In this document: positions 7,413 through 14,842 of the stretch, piece after piece
Layout of the letters: each line of letters begins with the position of its first letter
How positions within the stretch are numbered: the stretch's first letter is position 1
From: Marinimicrococcus sp033875255
Lineage (GTDB): Bacteria; Pseudomonadota; Alphaproteobacteria; Geminicoccales; Geminicoccaceae
Direction: 5' to 3'
DNA: 64,000 nt
Assembly (NCBI GenBank): GCA_033875255.1
Contig: JAWZSN010000014.1
Span: 77,484-141,483 of the forward strand
The notes under the pieces: generated by a model
What the model was told of the DNA's origin: nothing
The model's input: only the letters and a program-made list of their open reading frames with translations
Database searches by the model: none
Translations under genes and position numbers: made by a program

Positions 7413-8147
7413 TCACGGACCCGGCTCGTCCTCCTCCCCGAGCCCCAGCCACGCCGGATCCAGCTCGTGCATGAAGCAGGGCGGCGAGGCGAAGCCCCGC
7501 GGCTCGTCCTCGTCCGCCGGCGGGCCGGCGGGGCGGCGCGTCACCCCGGCCTCGGTGACGATGGCGTCCATGGGAATGTCGTGGGGTTGCGGATGGATGG
7601 TGGGAAGGCGGGCCAGCTCGTGGCCGATGCCGATGGTGAAGGGCCGGGGCGTCATCGCCGCCAGGGTACGGTCGTAATAGCCGCCGCCGTGGCCCAGCCG
7701 GTAGCCGCGCGCATCGAAGCCCACCAGCGGCACCAGCAGGACGGAAGGCTGCACGAGCCGTCGCTCGGCCGGCACCGGGATGTCCCAGATCCCGCGGGCC
7801 AGGGCCGCCCCGGGATGCCACGCCCAGAACTCGAGCGGCCGCTTTTTCTCGATCACCACCGGCAGGGCCGCCCGCGCCCCCTGCCCGATGAGGCCGCGGA
7901 CCAGGCCGTGGACGCCGATCTCGCCGCGAAAGGGCCAGTAAAAGCCGAGCAGGACCCCGGCCAGCCCGGGGAACTGGGTGCCGATCAGCTCCTCGATCCG
8001 CCTTTGGCAGCGCTGCCGCTCGGTGGCCGAAAGCCCCTGCCGCCTGGCGATCAGCTCGCGGCGACGCTCCCGCCGCCACTGGACCACGCCTTCTGCCGGC
8101 TCCCCGGCTGCCGGCTCCCCGGCCGCCGGCTTGCTGGTCCGGCTCAT
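7413..8147 (-). CDS. 5-formyltetrahydrofolate cyclo-ligase family protein
   Basis: The protein has 244 residues. Family motifs are clear: RRELIARRQGLSATERQRCQ near the N-terminus, FYWPFRGEIG in the middle, and the signature YRLGHGGGYYDRTLA, followed by GIGHELA and PHDIPMDAIVTE. The enzyme converts 5-formyl-THF to 5,10-methenyl-THF in the cytoplasm using ATP. The first 15 residues contain a short AAGEPAAGEPAEG repeat, and about 45 extra C-terminal residues follow the usual end. It is the last gene of a three-gene operon, overlapping the DUF488 gene by 4 bp. Confidence 0.88.
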   Translation of the reverse strand: MSRTSKPAAGEPAAGEPAEGVVQWRRERRRELIARRQGLSATERQRCQRRIEELIGTQFPGLAGVLLGFYWPFRGEIGVHGLVRGLIGQGARAALPVVIEKKRPLEFWAWHPGAALARGIWDIPVPAERRLVQPSVLLVPLVGFDARGYRLGHGGGYYDRTLAAMTPRPFTIGIGHELARLPTIHPQPHDIPMDAIVTEAGVTRRPAGPPADEDEPRGFASPPCFMHELDPAWLGLGEEDEPGP

Positions 8148-8500
8148 CGCCGCCGCCGCCGCTCGAGATGCTCCTTGAGCGCCACGGCATTGTTGTGCTC
8201 GGTGTCCCTGGCCGCGAAGACCAGGGTGAGGCGGCCATGGACGGCGCGCTCCGCCAGCTCCCCGACTGCTTTCTCCTGCTCCTCGAGCTCGCGCTCGTAG
8301 CGCTTCTTGAACTCGTCCCATTTCTCGGGATCGTGGCCGAACCACTTGCGCAGCCCGCTGCTCGGCGCCAGCTCCTTGAGCCAGCCGTCGAGCCGGAGAT
8401 CCTTCCTGGCGATGCCGCGCGGCCAGATGCGGTCGACCAGCACCCGCTGCCCGTCGTTCCTCGCCGGCTCCTCTTGGGCACGCTTCACCGCAACCGTCAT
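8144..8500 (-). CDS. DUF488 family protein (YeaO-like)
   Basis: This cytoplasmic protein has 118 residues from ATG 8500. The DUF488 signature is seen as GQRVLVDRIWPRGIARKDL, then WLKELAPSSGLRKWFGHDPEKW, and near the end LTLVFAARDTEHNNAVALKE. No biochemical function is established for the family. It overlaps the preceding gene (AhpD-like) by 4 bp and the following cyclo-ligase by 4 bp, so translation is probably coupled. Confidence 0.88.
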   Translation of the reverse strand: MTVAVKRAQEEPARNDGQRVLVDRIWPRGIARKDLRLDGWLKELAPSSGLRKWFGHDPEKWDEFKKRYERELEEQEKAVGELAERAVHGRLTLVFAARDTEHNNAVALKEHLERRRRR

Positions 8501-8856
8501 CCCTGCTCTCCCTCGTGCCCGCCGCCGCCCGGCTCGCCGGCCTCGTCGAGCGCCAGCAGCGCGTGGGCATAGGCGCCGCCCGCGCGCATCTCGGCAGCGA
8601 CCCAGATCGCCTCCATGAGCTGGGCCCGGGTGGCCCCCTCGCGGAGCGCCGCCTTCGTGTGGCCCCTGATGCACCAGGGGCACTGGGTAACGTGGGCCAC
8701 CGCCACCGCGATCAGCTGCTTGGTTCCGGCCGGCAGGGCGCCATCCTTGAAGACCGCCTGGCCGAAGGCGCGAAACGCCGCCTCGGCGTCGGGCGCCAGC
8801 TCGCGCCGCCGGCGCGCCAGCTCGCGGGTCCTCTCCGCATCGATGCTCCCGCTCAT
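8497..8856 (-). CDS. Carboxymuconolactone decarboxylase / AhpD-like protein
   Basis: The protein has 119 residues from ATG 8856. The all-helical AhpD-like core contains the redox motif in HVTQCPWCIRGHTKAALREGA, whose CxxC plus following His is the hallmark of alkylhydroperoxidase AhpD-type members. It likely acts as a small thiol oxidoreductase or peroxidase. It is the first gene of the operon with DUF488 and cyclo-ligase. An upstream ATG (MKGAVMSGS) five codons earlier is an alternative start. Confidence 0.88.
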   Translation of the reverse strand: MSGSIDAERTRELARRRRELAPDAEAAFRAFGQAVFKDGALPAGTKQLIAVAVAHVTQCPWCIRGHTKAALREGATRAQLMEAIWVAAEMRAGGAYAHALLALDEAGEPGGGGHEGEQG

Positions 8857-8885
8857 GACTGCTCCTTTCATCTGCCGGTGATCCG

Positions 8886-9098
8886 TCACCCGCCCGTGGC
8901 GAGGCGTGCTGCGAGGAGGACGCCCAGGAGAATCGTCAGGATCCGCCGCCCCGTCCGCGGGTGCTGCCGTCGGGGCGGGCTCCAGCGGACGCTGCTCAGC
9001 GCGTCGCACCAGTGCCACGGGTCGATAAAGCCGGAGCCGGGCTCATGCCCGGCGGGCGGCGGGGGCGCGCCGCGCATGCGCATCCAGCATCTCCGCAC
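8886..9098 (-). CDS. Possible small membrane protein
   Basis: A 70-codon frame overlaps the end of the hypothetical gene upstream. The second half reads like a real small membrane protein: GSGFIDPWHWCDALSSVRW followed by a basic stretch and the hydrophobic ILTILLGVLLAARLATGG. Two later in-frame ATGs at 9083 and 9077 could start it by translational coupling. I have no family match and the compositional evidence is weak, so it may be spurious. Confidence 0.3.
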   Translation of the reverse strand: MRRCWMRMRGAPPPPAGHEPGSGFIDPWHWCDALSSVRWSPPRRQHPRTGRRILTILLGVLLAARLATGG

Positions 9099-9339
9099 TG
9101 TGGCGGAAGGCCTCGGCGATCAGCACGCCGGCGCCGACATCGATCGCCCGGTTGGCGGCAATGGCGACCAGGGCGGCAAGCGTGGCGCCGTGGCCGTGCC
9201 GGACGGCGCTTTGTGCGATGACCGGCGCCAGCTCGCGCACGCAGCCGGCAAAGCACTGCAGGGCGGGGTCGTCGATCGCTCCCTCGACGTCGAGATAGAA
9301 CGTGTCCCCCGAAACGGCCTTCGCGGGTCTCGTCGCCAT
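9043..9339 (-). CDS. Hypothetical protein divergent from a LysR regulator
   Basis: This 98-residue protein starts MATRPAKAVSGDTFYLDVEG. It is alanine-rich and probably helical, with FAGCVRELAPVIAQSAVRHG and a hydrophobic stretch ATLAALVAIAANRAIDVGAG but no signal peptide. I recognise no family. Its divergent arrangement with the LysR gene across a 141-bp AT-rich promoter region suggests it is the regulator's target. Confidence 0.55.
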   Translation of the reverse strand: MATRPAKAVSGDTFYLDVEGAIDDPALQCFAGCVRELAPVIAQSAVRHGHGATLAALVAIAANRAIDVGAGVLIAEAFRHSAEMLDAHARRAPAARRA

Positions 9340-9431
9340 CACCGGCCCTCCCCTCGCACCGCCGCCCGGGGCGGCGGTCTGCTGCCGCTTGACCTTCACA
9401 TGGGCACAGGAATGATATTTGACAAACGAAA

Positions 9432-9473
9432 TATAATGCGACTTCATATCGGTTAGGCCGATTTTAAAATCGG
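9432..9473 (+). promoter_or_regulatory. lysR promoter -10 and 16-bp operator palindrome
   Basis: A perfect TATAAT (9432-9437) lies 44 bp before the LysR start, without a good -35. The perfect palindrome CCGATTTTAAAATCGG (9458-9473) ends 7 bp before the ATG and touches the GGAG ribosome-binding site, a position suited to autorepression. The surrounding 70 bp are markedly AT-rich for this genome. Confidence 0.55.
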
Positions 9474-9480
9474 AGCCGCC

Positions 9481-10347
9481 ATGGATACCGAGCTGGCGCG
9501 GACTTTTCTCACGGTCATTGCCGCGGGCAGCTTCGTCGGCGCCGCCGAGCTTTTGCATGTCAGCCAGTCGACCGTCAGTGCCCGGATCCGCGCCCTCGAG
9601 GAGCAGCTCGGCTGCAGCCTGTTCGTCCGCAACAAGGCCGGAACCCGGCTCACCGCGGCCGGCCGGCAGTTCCACAAGCATGCCGCCGTCCTGGTGCGCA
9701 CGGTCGAGCAGGCGCGCCAGGATGCCGGCACGCCGTCCGGCTTCGACGGGGTCCTGACGGTGGGCGGGCGCTTCGGCTTGTGGGAGGAGCTGCTGCTCGC
9801 CTGGCTGCCGCTGATGCGCCGGGCGGCACCGGGGATCCTGCTGCGCGCGGAGATCGGCTTCGAGGAGGAGCTCATGCGCGGGCTTCTCGAGGGGCGGCTC
9901 GACATCGCCGTCATGTATACGCCGCAGAGCCGGCCGGGACTCGCGGTGGAGCGCCTGCTCGAGGAGCGTCTGGTCCTCGTGGCGAGCGAGCCCGAGGCGC
10001 CGCCGGCGCCCGCCCGGGGCTACGTCCTGGTCGATTGGGGGCCGGAGTTCCTGGCCCAGCACAATGTCTTCTTCCCGGCCTTCAGCAGCGCCGGGCTCAT
10101 GGTCAATATCGGCTGGCTGGGCCTGCAGCATATCCGCCGGCACGGCGGCTCGGGCTATTTTCCGCTGCGCCTGGTGGCGGACGAGCTGCGCCGGGGCCGG
10201 CTGCACCGCGTGCCGGACGCGCCCGAGTTCCGCCTTCCCGCCTATCTCGTCCATCCCGAGGAGCCGGCCGACGCGGCCCTCGACGCGGCGCTGGGCCTGA
10301 TGCGCGGTCTCGCGGCTTCGGGGCGCGCGGAAGAGGAAAAGGCTTAA
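9481..10347 (+). CDS. LysR-family transcriptional regulator
   Basis: The protein has 288 residues. The N-terminal winged helix-turn-helix is standard (ELARTFLTVIAAGSFVGAAE, then VSQSTVSARIRALEEQLG, then LFVRNKAG). A periplasmic-binding-protein-like effector domain follows from about residue 90. The effector domain is somewhat divergent (VDWGPEFLAQHN, NIGWLGLQHIRRHGGSGYFP). The target is probably the divergent hypothetical gene and itself. The inducer cannot be inferred. Confidence 0.92.
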   Translation: MDTELARTFLTVIAAGSFVGAAELLHVSQSTVSARIRALEEQLGCSLFVRNKAGTRLTAAGRQFHKHAAVLVRTVEQARQDAGTPSGFDGVLTVGGRFGLWEELLLAWLPLMRRAAPGILLRAEIGFEEELMRGLLEGRLDIAVMYTPQSRPGLAVERLLEERLVLVASEPEAPPAPARGYVLVDWGPEFLAQHNVFFPAFSSAGLMVNIGWLGLQHIRRHGGSGYFPLRLVADELRRGRLHRVPDAPEFRLPAYLVHPEEPADAALDAALGLMRGLAASGRAEEEKA

Positions 10348-10593
10348 TATCCAAGGCTATATTGCCAATATGATTTAAGTCATGATTTCGCCGTGTCGGC
10401 GGTGTGACTTGGCAAAAACTCGAGATCTTTGACCGTCGCGATACAAGAATTCATTTGCTATTCTTGCCAGCGATGCTATCTGGTGGCCGGCGCCGTCTTG
10501 TGCCGACCCCGGCGCCTCATGTCCATTTCCTGCGGATCCCCCGGGTGCCGGCCCGGCGGGCATGCCGCCTTGCCTGCCGACTGGAGGTCAGCG

Positions 10594-11151
10594 ATGGTGG
10601 CGTTGTCCCTGATCAGGTCCGTCCTCCACGAGAGCTCCGAGCTCGACGCGGCCCGGCCGGCGGCCCTGGCGACGGTGCTGCCGCACCAGCGCGCCCAGGA
10701 CGATCTCCTGCCGCCGATCTATGTCACCGAGACCGATTACGAGCGGCTGCGCGGGCTGGCCGACCGGCGCGGCGGGCGCGGCACGCCGGTGACGCGCTTT
10801 CTCGCCGCCGAGCTGGACCGGGCGCATGTCTGCGCGCCCGAGGCGATCCCCGGCGACGCCGTGACCATGGGCTCGCAGGTGGTGTTCCGGATCAGCACGG
10901 CCGAGGAGGAGCGGGCCACGGTCCTGGCCTATCCCCTGCCCTATCTGCCGAGCCGCGAGCATCTCTCGATCCTCACCCCGCTGGGCGTGGCCCTGCTCGG
11001 CCTGCGCCCGGCCTGCCGCATGCCGTTCATGAGCCCCGAGGGGATCCCCGGCATCGTCCAGGTCGAGCAGGTGCCCTTCCAGCCCGAGGCCTGGCAGCGC
11101 GGCGACGGTCCGGCCACCGGGGCGCCGGTGCCGGCGCTCGAGCCCGGCTGA
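10594..11151 (+). CDS. Second Rnk-like / GreA-GreB C-terminal domain regulator
   Basis: The protein has 185 residues from ATG 10594, chosen because GGAGGT at 10583-10588 is well spaced. It shares its plan with the Rnk-like protein at 4620-5084: PPIYVTETDYERLRGLAD, then PGDAVTMGSQVVFR, then HLSILTPLGVALLGLRPACR, then QVEQVPFQPEA. Compared with its paralogue it has a longer N-terminal segment, and GVALLGLRPACR replaces GVALIGLSEGQ. It should be an RNA-polymerase-binding or NDK-regulating protein, but the function is inferred from family only. Confidence 0.82.
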   Translation: MVALSLIRSVLHESSELDAARPAALATVLPHQRAQDDLLPPIYVTETDYERLRGLADRRGGRGTPVTRFLAAELDRAHVCAPEAIPGDAVTMGSQVVFRISTAEEERATVLAYPLPYLPSREHLSILTPLGVALLGLRPACRMPFMSPEGIPGIVQVEQVPFQPEAWQRGDGPATGAPVPALEPG

Positions 11152-11173
11152 GCCGGCCGGCGCCTGCGGGCCC

Positions 11174-12520
11174 TCACGTTCCCGCGGCGCCGCCCAGGCA
11201 ATGGAGGTCGAGGCGCGGCAGGTCGGCCGGCAGCCGGTCGAGCAGCGCCGGCAGCGGCTTGCCGATCAAAGCGAGGCGCCACGGGCCCGCGGCGTCGGCC
11301 AGATCCGTCCGCAGACAGGCGCGAAGCGGCGCGGCGAGGCCGGCGGCCCGCTCGGGAGCGCCCTTCGGGTCGAGCTCGGGGTCGAGAATGTCGAGCCGGT
11401 AGCCGGCGGCGAGCAACCGCTCGGCCAGCCTCACCAGCGGGCTCGCCCGCAAATCGTCGGTACCCGGCTTGAAGGAGAGGCCCAGGAGGAGCACCGGGCC
11501 CGGCGGCGGCAGCAGGCCGCGCACGTGGCCCTCGAGCCAGGCCAGATGCGCGTCGTTGCTGGCCAGCACGCCGGCCATGAGCGGCAGATCGAGGCCGCGC
11601 GCCTGGCCCAGCGCCAGCAGCGATCCCAGGTCCTTGGGCAGGCAGGCGCCGCCGAACGGGGCTCCGGGCCGCAGATAGGCGGCCGAGAGGTTGAGCCGGC
11701 GGTCGGCCAGCAGCAGCCGCATCACGGCCTGCGGGTCGACCCCGCCGGCCAGGCACAGCCGGCCGATCTCGTTGGCGAAGGCGACCTTGAGGGCGTGGAA
11801 GCTGTTGTCGACCAGCTTGAGGGTCTCGGCCTCGGCGAAGCTCGTCTCGAAGAGCGGCGCGTCGAGCCCGTCATGGAGCCCCTCGAGGCGCCGCCCGACG
11901 CCCGGCCGGCGCTCGCCCAGAACGATCCGCGAGGGGCCCAGCTGGTCGGCCACGGCGCTGCCCTCGCGCAGGAACTCGGGATGATAGACGGCCTCCCACG
12001 AGCTGCCCGGCGGCGCGCCGCTTTCCGCCTCGAGGAGCGGCAGGACGGTCTCGTCCATGGCGCCCGGCGGCATGGTGCTGCGATAGGCCAGCAGCAAAGG
12101 CGGCAGGTCCGTCGCGCGGCGGCGCAGCAGGCGCCCCAGGGTCCGGCTCGCCGTCTCGACCTCGCCCAGCGCGAGGCCGCCGCCCGCGTGCGGCGGCGTG
12201 CCCACGCAGACCAGCACCAGGTCGAGCCCCGCCAGCTCCTCCAGCCGGCCGGCCACGGCGAGGCGGCCGGCCGCAAGGCCGCGCTCCAGCCGCTCCGCCA
12301 CGCCCGGCTCGTGCACCGGGGCCTGGCCGCGGGCGACCCGGCCCGCCCGCGTCGCGTCGGGATCGACCGCCAGCACCCGGTGACCGGCCTCGAGCAGGCA
12401 GGCCGCCATGGTGGCGCCGACATGGCCGAGGCCCAGAACGGCGATGTCCAGGGGGCGCCGCGCCTTCCTGCCCGGCTCTGCCACGATCCGCTCTCTCCCG
12501 CTGTCGCTCTCGCCGCGCAT
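11174..12520 (-). CDS. UDP-glucose / GDP-mannose 6-dehydrogenase family
   Basis: The protein has 448 residues from ATG 12520. The N-terminal NAD-binding Rossmann motif is IAVLGLGHVGATMAACLLEAG, and the central domain includes YHPEFLREGSAV and KLVDNSFHALKVAFANEIG. The catalytic Cys sits in PFGGACLPKDLGSL, and the C-terminal domain starts at LLGLSFKPGTDDLR. The enzyme oxidises a sugar nucleotide to its uronic acid. The LREGSA and SFKPGTDDLR features resemble GDP-mannose dehydrogenases (AlgD), while the UDP-glucuronate decarboxylase in this window would need UDP-glucuronate; sequence alone does not settle this. It is divergent from the GT2 pair. Confidence 0.88.
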   Translation of the reverse strand: MRGESDSGRERIVAEPGRKARRPLDIAVLGLGHVGATMAACLLEAGHRVLAVDPDATRAGRVARGQAPVHEPGVAERLERGLAAGRLAVAGRLEELAGLDLVLVCVGTPPHAGGGLALGEVETASRTLGRLLRRRATDLPPLLLAYRSTMPPGAMDETVLPLLEAESGAPPGSSWEAVYHPEFLREGSAVADQLGPSRIVLGERRPGVGRRLEGLHDGLDAPLFETSFAEAETLKLVDNSFHALKVAFANEIGRLCLAGGVDPQAVMRLLLADRRLNLSAAYLRPGAPFGGACLPKDLGSLLALGQARGLDLPLMAGVLASNDAHLAWLEGHVRGLLPPPGPVLLLGLSFKPGTDDLRASPLVRLAERLLAAGYRLDILDPELDPKGAPERAAGLAAPLRACLRTDLADAAGPWRLALIGKPLPALLDRLPADLPRLDLHCLGGAAGT

Positions 12521-12648
12521 GCTACCCGCCGTTTTGGCGCGGCGTCTGCCGCAGGCGGCGACGCTTCCCGGTCCGCCATATCGTCGTATGCCGGAAATTG
12601 GCGGCCGCATCTTTCCGGGCTCGCGCGAATGGTGGATTTTTGCCCGTC

Positions 12649-13626
12649 ATGACCATGGACCTCTCGATCATCGTGCCGCTCTTCAACGAGGAAGAGAACG
12701 TGCACCTGATGCACCAGGCGATCGTCGACGCCGTGCGACCGCTCGGGCTGCGCACCGAGATCCTGTTCGTCGACGACGGATCGCGCGACGCCACCTTCGC
12801 GCGCTGTCTGGAGATGCAGCGCGCCCTGCCGCCGGTGGCCGAGGGCGAGCCGCATCTGCGGCTGGTCAAGCTGCGCCGCAATTACGGCCAGACCGCCGCC
12901 ATGGCGGCCGGAATCGAGCAGGCGCGCGGCCGGGTGCTGATCACCATGGACGGCGATCTGCAGAACGACCCGGGCGACATCCCGCTCTTTCTCGAGAAGA
13001 TCGAGGAGGGCTACGATCTCGTGGTGGGCTGGCGCCACCAGCGCAAGGACCACTGGTCCAGGGTGCTGCCCTCGAAGGTCGCCAACTGGCTGATCGGCAA
13101 GATCACCGGCGTGCCCATCAAGGACAATGGCTGCTCGCTCAAGGCCTACCGCGCCGATCTCATCAAGGAGATCCCGCTCTATGCCGAGATGCACCGTTTC
13201 ATTCCGGCCATGGCGTCCTTGGGCGGGGCCAGCATCGCCGAGATCAAGGTGCGCCACCATCCGCGCCGCTTCGGCCAGTCCAAGTACGGCTTCTCGCGAA
13301 TCTACAAGGTATTCGCCGATCTCATCACGATCCGCACGATCCTGTCCTTCGCCCGCCGGCCGATGGTCTGGCTGGGCGGGGCGGCGGGGCTGGCCGGCCT
13401 TGCCGGCCTTGCGGCACTCGTGGCCGCCCTGACCTTCATCGACGACCCGCGCAGCAGCGGCGTCGTCTTCCAGGGCCTCAGCATGCTGTTTGGAGCCTTG
13501 ATGTTCTTCATGCTCTTCCTGGGCTTCTTGTGCCAGCTCATCTACGGCGTGCGGGCGCCGCGCCTGCACGCCTTCCGCCGGCTGGCGGCCCGCCCGGTGC
13601 TGACCGGCACGGACGGCGCGGCATGA
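12649..13626 (+). CDS. Polyprenyl-phosphate-type family 2 glycosyltransferase
   Basis: The protein has 325 residues from ATG 12649; an ATG two codons later is also possible. GT2 motifs are intact: SIIVPLFNEEENV, LFVDDGSRD (nucleotide-binding DDG), LRRNYGQTAAMAAGIE, ITMDGDLQNDP (the DxD metal site), and HHPRRFGQSKYG. Two C-terminal hydrophobic segments are typical of DPM1/ArnC/GtrB-like enzymes that transfer a sugar to a polyprenyl phosphate at the membrane. The stop overlaps the next gene's start (ATGA). Confidence 0.92.
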   Translation: MTMDLSIIVPLFNEEENVHLMHQAIVDAVRPLGLRTEILFVDDGSRDATFARCLEMQRALPPVAEGEPHLRLVKLRRNYGQTAAMAAGIEQARGRVLITMDGDLQNDPGDIPLFLEKIEEGYDLVVGWRHQRKDHWSRVLPSKVANWLIGKITGVPIKDNGCSLKAYRADLIKEIPLYAEMHRFIPAMASLGGASIAEIKVRHHPRRFGQSKYGFSRIYKVFADLITIRTILSFARRPMVWLGGAAGLAGLAGLAALVAALTFIDDPRSSGVVFQGLSMLFGALMFFMLFLGFLCQLIYGVRAPRLHAFRRLAARPVLTGTDGAA

Positions 13627-14594
13627 GCGACGCCGCCACCGCCACCGTCACCGCGCCCGCCGCCGCCATGGAGCCGGCTGCCCCCGCCCTCTCGGTGGTC
13701 GTCTCGCTGGGCCGCGACGACACCGACATCACCGCCACCTACGCCGCCTACAAGGCGGTGCTGGCGCCGCTCGGCAGCCTCGAGTTCGTCTATGTGCTGG
13801 ACGGGCCGCAGCCTGCCAGCCGGGCCGCCCTGCGCACGCTCCGCCAGGCCGGCGAGCCGGTCGAGATCCTCGCCTTCGCCCGGCCGTTCGGCAAGGCGGC
13901 GGCCCTTACCGTGGGCCTGCGCCAGTGCCGCGGCGAGACCGTGCTGACCCTGCCGGCGGTGCCCGAGATCGCCGCCGCCGACCTGCCGCGCTTCGTGCGC
14001 GGGGTCCAGGCCGGCGAGGCCGACATGCTGGTGGCGCACCGCATGCTCGAGGGCAAGCCGCTGGCCCCCAAGCTCGAGTGGGCGCTGCGCCTGCTCGTGC
14101 AGAGCCCGTTCCACGACGTGCGCTCGGAGGTCCGGGCGATGCGCGCCCAGGTGGCCCAGGAGCTCACCTTCTACGGCAACCAGGACCGTTTCCTGCCGCT
14201 CATCGCCAGCGCCCACGGCTTCGCCGTCAAGGAGCTCGACGTCCACGTCCCGGCCGGCTCGGTGGCCCGCCTGCACCAATTGCGCACCGACCCGTCGCTG
14301 TTCCTCGACGTGGTGACGCTGTTCTTCCTCCTCAAGTTCATGCGCAAGCCGTTCCGCTTCTTCGGCGGGGTCGGCTTCGGGATCCTCGGCGTGGGCGGCC
14401 TCGCCACCGCCTGGCTGGTGTTCGTGCGGCTCGTCTTCGGCACGCCGCTGGCCGACCGTCCGGCGCTGATCCTCTCGAGCCTGATGGTGGTCTTGGGCAT
14501 CCAGGTGATCGCCGTGGGCCTCATCGGCGAGATCATCGCCTTCGCCTTCGCCCGCGAGATCAAGGACTACAAGATCGACCGCGTGGTCGACTGA
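13623..14594 (+). CDS. Degenerate GT2-like membrane protein paired with an active GT2
   Basis: The 323-residue protein follows the GT2 plan of its upstream neighbour: SVVVSLGRDDTDI, a central domain, FYGNQDRFLPLIASAHGFAV, then two C-terminal membrane segments and a DYKIDRVVD end. The catalytic landmarks are lost: the expected VDDGS position reads YVLDGPQP and the DxD position reads LTLPAVPEI. It overlaps the active GT2 by 4 bp, so the two proteins probably act as a complex in which this one is structural or regulatory. Alternatively it is an enzyme with an unusual active site. Confidence 0.75.
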   Translation: MSDAATATVTAPAAAMEPAAPALSVVVSLGRDDTDITATYAAYKAVLAPLGSLEFVYVLDGPQPASRAALRTLRQAGEPVEILAFARPFGKAAALTVGLRQCRGETVLTLPAVPEIAAADLPRFVRGVQAGEADMLVAHRMLEGKPLAPKLEWALRLLVQSPFHDVRSEVRAMRAQVAQELTFYGNQDRFLPLIASAHGFAVKELDVHVPAGSVARLHQLRTDPSLFLDVVTLFFLLKFMRKPFRFFGGVGFGILGVGGLATAWLVFVRLVFGTPLADRPALILSSLMVVLGIQVIAVGLIGEIIAFAFAREIKDYKIDRVVD

Positions 14595-14683
14595 GCGCTG
14601 CCCGCCCGGTCTCGTGGCAGGGGCCGGGAAAGAAGATCCCGGGAACCCGCAGCGCCGCCAACTGACAGGCAAAGAAGAGGAAA

Positions 14684-14707
14684 GCCGCGCGCAGCGCCTT
14701 GCGCGGC
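14684..14707 (-). terminator. Hairpin carrying the dispersed 17-mer, terminator-like on the minus strand
   Basis: GCCGCGC (14684-14690) and GCGCGGC (14701-14707) form a perfect 7-bp stem around a 10-nt loop. On the minus strand it is followed by TTTCCTCTTCTTT. It contains the 17-mer also found twice at 7289-7397. It is the second hairpin downstream of the Wzc-like gene. Confidence 0.6.
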
Positions 14708-14770
14708 GCCGCCGGCGTCCGGTCGCCCCGCTCTTCGAGCGGCACATGGCGCACCGGCCGGGAAAGACCC

Positions 14771-14812
14771 GAAAAGGAAAGAGCCGCGGCGGGTCCCCTG
14801 CGCGCGGCTCTT
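14771..14812 (-). terminator. Rho-independent terminator of the Wzc-like gene
   Basis: The arms AAGAGCCGCG (14779-14788) and CGCGGCTCTT (14803-14812) are perfect complements around a 14-nt loop. On the minus strand the stem runs into TTTCCTTTTC. It starts about 30 bp past the stop of the autokinase gene. Confidence 0.75.
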
Positions 14813-14842
14813 GCGCTGTCTCCGGCGCCGGCCGGCCCGGCG

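Noticed and set aside
9043..10254. 403-codon minus-strand frame spanning the LysR gene
   Set aside because: Only its last 98 codons (9043-9339) lie outside the LysR gene and look protein-like; the rest is antisense to a well-supported regulator.
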